Translations under genes and position numbers: made by a program
Part shown: positions 50,501-60,500 of the stretch, one piece after another
How positions within the stretch are numbered: the first letter of the stretch is position 1
Layout of the letters: every line of letters begins with the position of its first letter
The notes under the pieces: generated by a model
Databases searched by the model: none
What the model saw: the letters and a program-made list of their open reading frames with translations, nothing else
What the model was told of the DNA's origin: nothing
Assembly (NCBI GenBank): GCA_950295325.1
Contig: OX485807.1
Span: forward strand, 44,236,440-44,300,439
Direction: 5' to 3'
Length of the DNA stretch: 64,000 nucleotides
Source: Polytrichum commune
Taxonomy: Eukaryota; Streptophyta; Polytrichopsida; Polytrichales; Polytrichaceae

Positions 50501-53500
50501 CATGATCCATTTGATGCCACGTAGGAATCCACGTAGACTTTACATCCATCTTGCATTCACATACTCCGTTGGTCCCTCAAGCGTAGTGTGAAGCGAACTT
50601 GGACCGGCTCCGCCTTTTCCACCAATGAGAGTGCTTGAAGTGTAATGGTCACGGGCTGTCAGACTCGTGTGTGAAGTTGCCCTAAATACAATGTTTAGTG
50701 TAGTGTTTTCTTTCTTTGATATGCTTCATTTTATTTTGATCTATGCTGTTGACTGTTAACCCTACCTCAAGTCGCGTGTTCGAGGCCACCTTTTGTAAGT
50801 GTAGTTCACATATCTCTGATTTACATGCATTCTACAATTTGCATTTTGGTTAAGCAAAATCGAGAAACAACGTAGTATTATTTTTATTAATTTCACACAT
50901 GTATAACAACTTACATGTGTTCAATTCAATAAATTGCTTCTTAAATATGTTTACTCTTAATGTGTAATATACAATGATGTAATTTCAACTCAAAAGAGTA
51001 TAATCATTATGATATTACATACTTTGCGCATGTTTCAATGAATGGTATAGTTTTTGACAAGGAAACTTTCAAAACGTCGTGAAGAAGGGGATTGCCATTT
51101 CTTGATGAATGACGCTCATTTCGTCTTGAAATGACTTGATGCGCTCTAAATTGACATCACCCATTTCGGCAACGGTATTGACCTTTGGGCCCTACACAAA
51201 ATTCGTCAATTCTACATCATTGTCAAGTCAAATTATGTATTTTTCTTTAAAATATTTTATTCCTCGATGTTCCTCCTCCAAGATACACAAACAAATTGTA
51301 TGTTTACATCAAAAGCTATTCTTCCATTTCAATTCATGTGTGATACTACGTGATTGTTGTAATACATGGTCAACACCATTTATAAGTTATGCACATATGT
51401 GGAAATTCTTTGAATTATGTAAACATGACAAATGTATGTCTAAGAATGCACCTAGTCTTAGAATTTGATGAATGGACATTTATGGTCCAAGTCTAGGTTA
51501 ATTCTTAATAGGGTCATATTGGTTTTAACCTATTCTAATCATCTCTTTTGTATGAGGTGTTTCAAAAATTTGGACATACTTACATCTCCATGAGATTCTA
51601 ATTTTGCATCTTCATGCAAGGTTGAAGGAGTCATTGCCTTAGAGGCACGGTTTTTCTCAAGCAATCCATCTAAGAGAATCAAAGTGGGCACAACGTGTGA
51701 GTTTGTTTATTTATTACTATTAATACTATTAATACTATTACTCTTTGTATGTATTATTTTATGTCAATCTATTATGATTAGAGTCAAAGAATTTGTGCGC
51801 CAAAGTTTTTGAGATTCATCTCACCAATTTGTTTTTGCACAAAGGGCGGTATGCCATTCCCCGCAAGCCGTACATCTGTTAAACAATGGTTTTTTTGAAG
51901 CATTGTGAGTAATGTCGTAGCTCCACTTGGTCCAATCTCATTCCATCTCAGATCTACAAATATGGGTATCATAATACTGAGCATTTTTCAAAGAATGGAT
52001 TTGAGCATGTACTTGACACACACTCACACTACATCCTAAGTGGTAGTTTACCCCCGATATTCCCCCAATGATTACTTCAAATCCAAACCCCAAATCTTAG
52101 GGTGTTGGGTTGGTGATAGGCGATGACAGTAGATGAGCCATTTATAAATGGGATGAATATGTGGAGATGCTAGATGATTATCTCCAGTTTAAGCCATGCC
52201 TAAATTTCTATAATGGCCTTTATAAGTATCCTCTAGTTGTAGAATGACGTATGGGCTCCAATGCTCCATAGGGCGTAATATATCTACATTGCCAAGAAAA
52301 ACATAACCCTAACCCTATATATGACCAGAATCCCTCGTGTGCACCCTTGTGCTACAAGCATGATAATCAAGGTGCACTCTTTAGGTCTTTCTTGGAAAAT
52401 AAGAACGAATATGTACTCCTAAGGTCCTATCACCTTGAGCATACTTAAAATTTACACCATAGTTCTTTTCACAATTTGAGCTCAATATTGAAGGTCAAAT
52501 GACACGATGTGCATTTGAAGAGAAATCCATGAATTGAGACCAACTTGAACAATTTTCTCACAAAGAGTGCATTGCATAAATAGTATGTAGAGTGAAATAT
52601 TCCAAATGGGTCAAAGCAATTATGAACACAATTGGAAAAAGGATATGAAGTCAATGGAAAACATTGCAATACCAAGACATTCCAACGAGAAGTTGCATTG
52701 TAATGCGTGAGCCAATGCGGCAATGGTTGAGGGACCAATCCGATTGCTTCGCAAATCTACCTAGAATAGACACCAAATGTGAATTTGTATCGGTCATGAT
52801 GACACCTTTGAGTTGCATTCTATATGTTTCCATAGAAAACTTGCAAAGGAAGAGTTGCACTCTTTACCTCATTGATTCATGTTTTCATCAACAACTCTAG
52901 TGTAACTTTCATAACATGAACACGTTAAGTTCAAGTAAAGAACATAACATTATTCAGATCCATAACAATGTTTTGTGGGACTGACAATATTCGAATGTGG
53001 GAAATATTCGGGAATATTTTGTGGAATATTGTCAGTCCCACAAAACACTATTATGGATCTGAATAATGTTATGAAGGTGATATATTGGTGTTGAGTGTTG
53101 ATGAAGTACCTCTTTGAGGGATCGATTTGAAGCAATTGCAGATGCAAGAGAAGCAATGCCCGTGCGAGCTAGACCCAAACTATTCCACTCCAAAGAAAGC
53201 CTACAGTGAGTTCATTAAATATGATATTTAGTGTCAGCAATTGCATTTGTCTTGCTCAATACCGATTGTAAACCGCCCGTGTAGTGTCACCAACACTAAA
53301 TGCAAACCTAACATTATTTATCATTCCTTGTAAAAAAAATTAGAGTATCATAGATTTACAATGTTATAATTATCATCAATTGCTCAGTGAGTTTTATCCA
53401 AATTTTAATCATTCATGACAATATTTCGTGACATAATTTGTCAGGATGCAAAATTTGTCAAGATGCAAAATATACCAAACTTTGTTTCAATAATTGGCAT

Positions 53501-55433
53501 GAATTTCATTCAAATTCCAGTCATCCATGATGGTACACATAAACTTATTCATTAGAAAAGTTACCCTAGTGACATAAAATATCAAATGACATTAAATACA
53601 ATATTTAATGTAATGGTTTCATAATATCAATTTTCAAGATTTTTTTTTAGAATTTTTATGACATGAATCTCAAAAAGAAACAAGTTTGAGAAACAAGCAA
53701 TTTGATTCAACATGCTATAGCTAAGTATAAGCTATTAAAATATGTTTATTTTATGAAGAAATTGATTTAATGAAACATGAAAGGATGACCACCTTTTTAA
53801 AGAAGTTGCAGCCCGTACAATTTGTGCAAGATCATCTCCTCTATAGATGTTGCAACCTATTCCCACCCCAAAACATCAAACCCTTCGATAGTCTTATATT
53901 CTATTTTGTGAATTTGGATCTTGAACTCGTTAGGCTCTTCCATATTCAATGAAGAAGTGTTTTATTTTTTATTTTTTACTACAATGATTCTTATAGACAT
54001 GATCAACATAAATAATATCTTGGATGCAAAATTGAAGATTTGGGCGAACCAACCCATACACTCGTTCCTTGTTGGATGCCTAAACCCTTGCCTCCAAAGA
54101 ACCAGTGTACGGGTTGGTTCGCCCCAGCCTAGAAATGAATGGGGGAAGGAACAATTTAATACACCGCTTAGGTCAAGCTCCGTGAGGTTGTCGTTATTCT
54201 TGATGACACGAAGAAGAGCCTCACAACCTACATATAGCAAACATAGAGAAAATGTTGAGATAATTGATTGTAGTATTGTTTGCTATTTTTAAGACTAATA
54301 TCCATGATATATGATGAGAACAATAGAAGAAAACTGTGCCCCAAAAAATCGCAGATGGTTCTTTTGACCAGCTTGATCTGCAGTCGCTAAATGACTACAA
54401 GTTTTTCTTTTTACGTTTTGTAACTGTAAGTTTTAAGATTTTTGGGGGTGTAACATACCGTTTGAAAGGTATTTTCAAGACCTTTCCATCCGTATGCTAC
54501 ACGCCCCCAAAATTTTAACATTTCAATCGCTAAACCAAATAAACAAATCTACAATCGTTTAGCGACGCAGATCATCCTGGTTCTTATTGGCATAGTTTTC
54601 TACTAGTGGAAGTAAAGCTTATAACGATAATACATAATCTCATTGGACAACATACAATTAAAATCGATTTGAATTGATCAAGGATCTTCCTTACCATTAC
54701 CACAAAGACTTCGGTCACTTATCTTGAGCACACCATCATGCCTATCTCCCACGACTCTTTTCTTGGGATTTCCTTCAACCACGTCTCGGATTGGGGAAGC
54801 TTTTGGCTCACTCGTGGTGGTCTTGTTCATGAGTACGTTATATTTAGTATCGAATCGTTGTAGTAACTTGTCCTTTGCATCTAAAATCCTTTCGTGTTCC
54901 TCACGATCTTTAACTTGACCAAGAACATCTTTCACTTGTTGGGTGATGGTTTTGGCGTCGATAGTTGTTTCCCTGTTAAATGGATGGGCATGGGTTGAGA
55001 GATTTGGAGCCTTTTCGTCCACGATTTGTAGCTTGTCGGCGGCCTCTTTCCCAATTTTCCATTCAAACCTCTCTAAATTCTTCAACCTTTCAAGCTTGGA
55101 GTTGATTCTATAGACATTCAATCTCGCGACATTCGAGAGTTCAGGATCCAGTAAACGGGCCTTCTCTCGAACATCGACTTTGTTGAGTGCAAAGACAGCC
55201 TCTTCGCCAAGTGACGCCTTCCTCGTCGTCTCTACTCGCATCTTCTCTTCGATTTTCATGACATGGTTTTGGTGAGCAGCCCGCAACGCTGCAACTTCCT
55301 TCAATTCTTCTTGAATGTTGGTTTCATCGTCGGATGAACTCGTGGCATCTATTTTAATCTGGTTGCAATTGTTCTCCACAGACAAACCTTCCTCTGCAGT
55401 CTCCGTTTTTTGGTTCTCGCTTTCCTGGTCCAT
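41504..55433 (-). CDS. LRRC45: LRRC45-like protein: LRR domain plus long coiled coil (centrosome/basal body)
   Basis: Exons on the minus strand: 55433-54695, 54227-54165, 53856-53793, 53200-53110, 52760-52673, 51953-51825, 51669-51584, 51191-51161 (donor uncertain), 50815-50766, 49763-49668, 48240-48169, 47977-47888, 47726-47678, 46973-46882, 46478-46407, 46053-45973, 45396-45331, 43954-43832, 43605-43492, 41894-41811, 41650-41504 (stop TAA). With that choice the phases join and the product is about 808 residues. Residues 1-230 are charged helix. LRRs follow (VLKISDRSLCGNGCEALL, LTELDLSGCN, LSLEWNSLG, VDLRSNRIG, LDLRWNEIGPSGA, VRLAGNGIPPFV), one LRR per exon or so, then about 400 residues of coiled coil. 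The LEWNSLG and LDLRWN repeats and LRR-then-coil order match animal LRRC45 (about 670 residues), a centriole-linker and ciliogenesis protein. The N-terminal helical region is extra. Introns hold many transposons. Confidence 0.75.
42751..43369. mobile_element. 619-bp inverted-repeat element in an intron
   Basis: Left GGGTGCAAG-n-GGTAAAGTGGAC and right (inverse) GGGTGCAAGCATGGTAAAGTGGACC agree over about 24 bp with two or three differences. It lies wholly in the last-but-two intron of the LRRC45-like gene. An 86-codon frame inside has no recognisable motif. No clear target duplication. Confidence 0.6.
43676..43805. repeat. 64-bp direct duplication with GA microsatellites
   Basis: gaattgcatcaatagaa-ctctatta...acattgtgaactaaaa-gctagagagagag occurs twice head to tail, each copy ending in a (GA)n run, right beside a coding exon. 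Confidence 0.85.
44099..44438. mobile_element. 340-bp inverted-repeat element in an intron
   Basis: Ends GGTAGCCAACCTATTCCCGA and (inverse) GGTAACCACCTCGTTCCCGA match with few changes. A second inner pair (gcatggggactcttcctcgt / gcatgggaactcctcctcgt inverse) lies inside. No coding capacity. Confidence 0.65.
46200..46353. mobile_element. Foldback MITE, CATAACATTATTCAG family
   Basis: Nearly complete hairpin: CATAACATTATTCAG at the left, ctgaatagttttatg at the right, arms containing gtgggact-a-agtattccaca and its inverse. Intronic. Confidence 0.75.
46550..46814 (+). mobile_element. tRNA-derived SINE with 11-bp target duplication
   Basis: AAACTTGCCTA stands directly before (46539-46549) and after (46815-46825) the element. 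About 70 bases in is GGTTCGATTCC, a perfect pol III box B, preceded by a weaker box A region near tatcaggtgatagtgg. The 3' end is (ttat)n. Length of 265 bp, box order, simple tail and target duplication all fit a SINE. It sits in the LRRC45-like gene, between exons 46973-46882 and 46478-46407, in antisense orientation to that gene. Confidence 0.85.
47166..47314. mobile_element. Foldback MITE, CATAACATTATTCAG family
   Basis: Left ccataacaatgttcag-tgggattgacaacgttcca and right tggaatgttgttagtcccac...ctgaataatgttatg are inverses with few mismatches; centre is cattcagattgaatg. Intronic. Confidence 0.75.
49813..50686. mobile_element. TA-flanked MITE (371 bp) interrupted by a 500-bp MITE
   Basis: Left end TTTAGTGTCATATGGTATTT with TA outside (49811-49812); right end ...GGTGACACT(G)A split by the nested insertion, finishing in TAAA with TA outside (50687-50688). 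Subtracting the nested 500 bp and its 3-bp duplication leaves 371 bp, against 370 bp for the inverted copy at 53227-53596. A TA duplication suggests a Tc1/mariner-type origin. Both lie in introns of the LRRC45-like gene. Confidence 0.8.
50183..50682. mobile_element. 500-bp MITE with TAA/TGA target duplication, nested
   Basis: Ends GGGTCACTTCACACACAAG and (inverse) GGGCAACTTCACACACGAG. TGA before (50180-50182) and TAA after (50683-50685). The uninterrupted sister copy at 53.2 kb has TGACACTAAATA at the equivalent place, which is the empty site. PIF/Harbinger-like by end sequence and 3-bp duplication. Confidence 0.85.
52943..53073. mobile_element. Foldback MITE, best-preserved CATAACATTATTCAG copy
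   Basis: About 50-bp arms are almost perfectly inverted (CATAACATTATTCAGATCCA then taacaatgttttgtgggact and gacaatattc), leaving a short centre around cgaatgtgggaaatattc. Intronic, close to the exon that ends at 53110. Confidence 0.85.
53227..53596. mobile_element. TA-flanked MITE, uninterrupted copy (370 bp)
   Basis: Starts TTTAGTGTCAGCAATTGC, ends ATGACATTAAA, TA on both sides (53225-53226, 53597-53598). It aligns in inverse orientation with the copy at 49813-50686 along its whole length. Confidence 0.78.
54375..54573. mobile_element. About 200-bp inverted-repeat element in first intron of LRRC45-like gene
   Basis: GATCTGCAGTCGCTAAATGA at the left and (inverse) GATCTGCGTCGCTAAACGAT at the right; a second inner pair, ttttgggggtgtaacatac / gtatgctacacgcccccaaaa, makes the middle foldable. 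Confidence 0.7.
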
Positions 55434-55802
55434 AGCTCAAACCCTCACACGGTTTTTGTGCAAGACTTCATGCGGAAAGAACGTAGTGACGATTACCAAA
55501 TAACGTAATCCAATCGACCGCAAAAAATTTGCACTCCACTCAAACAATAGAAATGTCTTCAACCTATGATACATCACATCTCTGCTTCAACAAACCACAC
55601 AAGTGGTGTATGAAAGGTGATAAGAACCCTAATTCTGTGGCTTATGCTTATGTTATTCACATATTGTATTGTTTTGTGTAGATAGATAGGTGGACACATC
55701 GGCTCCCTCAAGGAGCAAGTGTGAATGAAGAGTCTCTTGGCCCACATGCTATGAGCAACCATTGGGTGGGGGGTTTTGTGACATCTAACATGACTAGTGA
55801 GA

Positions 55803-56073
55803 AGGAATTATCGCATATGAGCACAACTCTCATTCATCCAACATAATAACCATGAGTGAGGAATCGTCACATACAAGTGTTAACTCATTCATCCAACATA
55901 ATAACCCTGAGTGAGGAATCGTCACATACAAGTGTTAACTCTCATTCATCCAACATAATAACCCTGAGTGAGGAATCGTCACATACAAGTGTTAACTCTC
56001 ATTCATCCAACATAATAACCCTAAGTGAGGAATCGTCACATACAAGTGTTAACTCTCATTCATCCAACATAAA
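55803..56073. repeat. 57-bp minisatellite, about 5 copies
   Basis: gaatcgtcacatacaagtg begins at 55861, 55916, 55973 and 56030, with an older copy (gaattatcgcatatgag) at 55805. Units include taactctcattcatccaaca and taataaccctgagtgag. The later three copies differ by single bases. 57 bp makes a 19-codon open repeat in one frame, judged accidental. Confidence 0.95.
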
Positions 56074-56124
56074 AGCCTTGAGATAGTATGCAACCTAGAG
56101 GTTGCTTTTTTTGGTTGATTTGAT

Positions 56125-56606
56125 ACTACGCTAAATATACCAATAAGTGAGGGTGGTACTAATTCAAGTCACACGCACAATCTAGCCAAATCTCAAAGTT
56201 ACCAAGGGCTAAAGCTGCTACTAAGTGACACTAAGTTCACGACCACATAAAATTCTATGCTCATATCCCATAGATTTCAAGAATATTAATGCGTGCTTGT
56301 GATTATTGCGTGCCACATGCTTGTTAGTAAATAATGCCAAGCGCTTATACATTTAGTGATTAGTGCCAAGTGCAAGTGCTTTCATGTCAAGTGCCGATAC
56401 TTTCATGTCAAGTGCCGATACTTTCATGCCAAGTGCTAGTATTTTAAGCGAATAGTGCCAAAGACAAAGATGAACTATGCTTCCTAGTCTTAAATCTAAG
56501 ATCTTTTGGTGGCACTAATCATAGTGTAAAGAAATTTAGTATCACCTTCACGTACTTCCTACCCTCACTAATTTCCCAGTCACTAATTGGTATATTTAGT
56601 GTAATA
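56125..56606. mobile_element. About 480-bp inverted-repeat element
   Basis: Left ctacgctaaatataccaat-agtga and right (inverse) ttacactaaatataccaattagtga match closely, followed by gtgagggtggtact / gtgagggtaggaagta. The CTAAATA end resembles the TTTAGTG termini of the 49.8-kb and 53.2-kb elements. Confidence 0.6.
56383..56450. repeat. 20-bp repeat, about 3 copies
   Basis: tactttcatgtcaagtgccga is repeated head to tail within the inverted-repeat element above. Confidence 0.8.
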
Positions 56607-56996
56607 AAGACCCCAAGTTAGTTTAGTCTGGGTCATTTGAGACAAATCGACCAAAAACCTATATGCTCAAAGTTTTTCGGTTGGATGGATGAGAGGTAAG
56701 CTCCTATGTAGTAAATCCCTTTCGTCGTAATGACTTGACTAGGATTTCTTCATTATTTGAAAAACTTGATGTTTCTTTCTCGGCTCAGAGTAATGTTTGC
56801 CGGGTATCCCATGAACCAACAGGTGATATGGACATGAAGCAAGTGCCTATTTGTACAAGTCTTGGGCAAACATGACATCATTATACATCTAAATTTTGTC
56901 TGGCACACATTATTGATCATCAACCCACATGAATAATCTGTAATCACTAGGTGGTAAGTAGAGAAGGTGGCATGGGACAGATTGTTTACAAAGACA

Positions 56997-57103
56997 AAAG
57001 ATTGGAACAGCCTACAGAGAACAGAGCAAGAAATTTGAACTTCCACAAAAGATTGGAAAAGCCTACGGAGAGCAGATAGCAAGAAATTTGAACTTCCATC
57101 GGA
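56997..57103. repeat. About 52-bp tandem duplication downstream of RECQL2
   Basis: aagattggaacagcctacag...caagaaatttgaacttccac is repeated once with a few changes; probably in the 3' UTR or just beyond. Confidence 0.85.
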
Positions 57104-57525
57104 CAGTCTAAGAATCATGAAATTGCAGAATCGCTCATTATTCCTGTTCGGTACTTTACAACCACCACCCATATGGGCGATTTATCAAAGAAGAATTTGC
57201 ACTTGCGAGCTTAGAATCCTCCAGGTATAATAATGTGATTGAGCAAATGTGCAATGTAAGGAAATTAATGAGCATACAGTAACAAGCAGCACATCCTAAA
57301 ACAGAAGAAAGTTTGACCTGAATTCAGCTCAGACTACACCAATTGAGTGATACCTGCCCAGAAGTTGTTTTAGTGTAAGAGACTAAGGGTTTACAATGTT
57401 CAGAAAAATGATCCAATCACCTTGCACCTTTAATAAACTCATCAGAGTTCAAGTCTAGTAGAAGAATCCTTCAGTGGAGATACAAAACACAGCTCTGTTG
57501 AATTGAGTTTGGTATTATACGTCTA

Positions 57526-60500
57526 CTACCTTTTAACTCGCTTGAATAATGAAAAATCATCATCCTCATCATCTGTTTCTTCTATCACATCCTCCGTGTC
57601 ATTTTGGATCACGGCTTTGGTGCCATTAGCTGGTGGACCCTCTCCTTCATCACTATCACTGTCAAGGTCAATGCATTCATTGCTTTTGGAGGGGACTTTA
57701 ACATCTACCTGTTTAGTTTCTTTTTGTTGAAACAATGCTGGGATAGATTTCTGACCACTTAATGCCTTCTTTGAAGAACTTTGACGGGTAGAGGGCTTGG
57801 GAGTAGGAGCTGCCTCGTCATCAAGTGGTCTTTTGCCTTTAGGGTTTTTCCACTGTCCAGTTTGTGCATGATGATCATTTGGATTAATCTCTTCGTGCTG
57901 TCTCATTGCCCATAAGATTTCTTCTCCATATTGATCTGCTATTCTCTTCCCAATGACTTCCTCCAGCTGTAGCACACCAAAGTTGACAGGATTAGTTCTG
58001 TAAGCTTGACCAACATCATTGAGCCGTTGAACAAAAACTACATGGCTTTCAGATGTACAAGCCTCTCCTTGTACATCAACTTTCTGATATCTGTACCTGT
58101 TCAAGTGAATCTGGCTTCTGAGTGCAAAGCAACGTGATATGTTGCGATGAGAGCACAGAATGTGGAAAAATGCCACCATGAGCTGCAGCAAGATTCTGCC
58201 TCAGTTGATCAAGCATGATCCCCATTCCAGTTTGCATTTGTCCATTGTCTATAGCTGTTTTACTTGCCTTGGAACCCTTTTTTGCACTCTGAAGTCCTTG
58301 AACAATCTCAAGTTTCACTTTCCGCTGGCCTGCCAATCAATGATTCCCATGTCGGACAGAAATTAAGGCATGTAGTTATGTCTTATACAAGTATTCTGTA
58401 AAAACTCAGGACAAACAAGCTAAATAAATCCAGTTAATTTTGACAGCTGAATGAAGAGAGGGTATGGAACTTCAAGATTACGTTCCTTTCTCCAGTTCGT
58501 ACTTTCAGTTTCTTCCTACGGAAGATATAATTCTACTTCACTCAAAGTTTCGAATCTTTGAAATTCTTCATTTTTGCAATTTATAGACCTTGCCAATCAA
58601 GAAGTATGTTGAGCTTAGTATATAAACCCTTACATTACAGACAAAGGGTGGACAGAAAAAGTCACATCTATTAGCTTATCTCGTTCACTGGCCTAAAAAT
58701 TGTTCTGTGCTACACATGGGTGTTTATGGGAAGTTTGTGCCATCTTTTGTTGTACCATACCTCTGGAGACTGAAACTACAAACAACTCGAGCCTTCAGAT
58801 ATCCAAATTGCTTAAGCAGTATACAGAAAGCACAATAGAACAAACATAAACATATAACTCAAAGAAAGTACCTTGAAGAAGAGCTCTCCAGCCAGTTCCC
58901 AATGCCACATAAGCATTGGTAGCATATGCTGTGTGTGCAAACTCCTCTTTCTGGATCAGGTTTTAGCGAAATATGCATTCCAGAGTGCTAGGTCAGACCA
59001 GTTTACACAGAACTAAAAATATGTATATTTATTTGCACATATCTCTGATAATAATGTTGGCAAAAGAGGGCCTCATATGAGTGAGACAATTGATCCAACA
59101 AGCTGGTATTGCGTGAATAGGTGGCAATTGAGTGTCATTTCTCCCAAAACACCATTGCATACTAGCCCAATGTTTGTAGTTGCAGAGAAAACTCCAAGAG
59201 GAAGGCAAATTACCAAAATTCCATCTAAGATGAGCTGGATAATTACACGTTCCACATCATCTTTGCTCAAATCCTTTGCTAGCTGGGCCTCTCCATCTAG
59301 TCACATGCCACTCAACTCAGATCCTCGTGTCAAGCATGGCAACATGACCAGAATGATGGGCAAAATAAGATGGCTACTCATGTGAAACATAAAAGGTTTT
59401 GGATGGACACTGCAGATTAACCTGATTTCCGTGTTTGGCTTCTCCAGAGATCCACAAGCTGCAACATTGTGGACCTTTGCTCACCCGCTTCCTTAACAAC
59501 TGTGACCAAAGACTTGGCATGGTCTGCATGACAGACCCATACATCAGTTGATACATTACTACACATTTAATGACTTCCAGAACATAATCAGTATGACTGA
59601 CATTTCTAGTGATCAAGAGGGACCAATGCATCCTACTGTAATAGAGACAAGTAGCATATGTCAAAGCTATTTCAAGCACGGGCTACCTGAGTAAGAAAGC
59701 CAAGACAGCTGGCGAGAGAAACCATTGCAATTGCTACAAGAGGCATTGTATGGACAGAAAACATACCAGTAACATCCATATCCACAACCTCCTTTGAGAA
59801 AGCGCAGTTATCACACATTCCTATTTAAGATAAGAGATGTAACAAGATGAGAGAACCACAAAAGCTAGGTATGTACTAGAATAACTTCTTGGGCTAAGCC
59901 CATGTTGTGAGTATGTTATTATCCACAGAAATGTCTACTCATATCTTACAATATAGACAAGGAGTGCTGCTTGGCAGTAATAACTGGAAGATCAATCACA
60001 TGCACTGATTACAAACAAGGCTGTCAAAGATTTTCAGGTGCACAACTTATTACCATTGCACTTCTGAATTTTCTCCCCAAAATGTCGAAAAAATGCTGCA
60101 CGACGGCATGCCCGTTTTCCCTGAAATAGATACACCAAGATGTTACTACCCGCATCAAACACTTCTCAGATATCACAGGTGAGTGCACCTATTTCATAGG
60201 CTACCTGATTCCACATTTCTTCTACCACATGCTCTCTCCTATCAAAGATGAAAATAAATTCTAAGAATTAACTTCATTGGATTCATGTTGAACAATAAGG
60301 ACCTGACAAAATCGGCATATGGCATATAAGTTGTGGAGGCCTGCCACTTCAGCAAAGACCATGGAGCTCTGCATAAGCACAAAGTAGACATTAGGTGTTA
60401 ATATCCAAATCCTTTCGTGTAGAGCAACACATTTGCAGCATCAAATAGGGGGCAACAGCAGATAGAACCTCAAGGAATCAGTATCCTACATGGACCCTAA

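Larger units (their letters stand above)
55434..57525. other. Intergenic region between LRRC45-like and RECQL2-like genes
   Basis: Should hold the LRRC45-like promoter/5' UTR (just above 55433) and the RECQL2 3' UTR (just below 57526). No third gene. It contains the repeats listed separately. Confidence 0.5.

Noticed and set aside
55856-56086. 19-residue repeat protein (SSHTSVNSHSSNIITLSEE-like)
   Set aside because: Product of the 57-bp minisatellite; no flanking coding sequence.
60205-60236. Short exon-like stretch [11 protein letters not shown] in the RECQL2 intron
   Set aside because: Including it would add residues inside the conserved region before the zinc-binding Cys cluster (YCQ to CRR), where the family has none.
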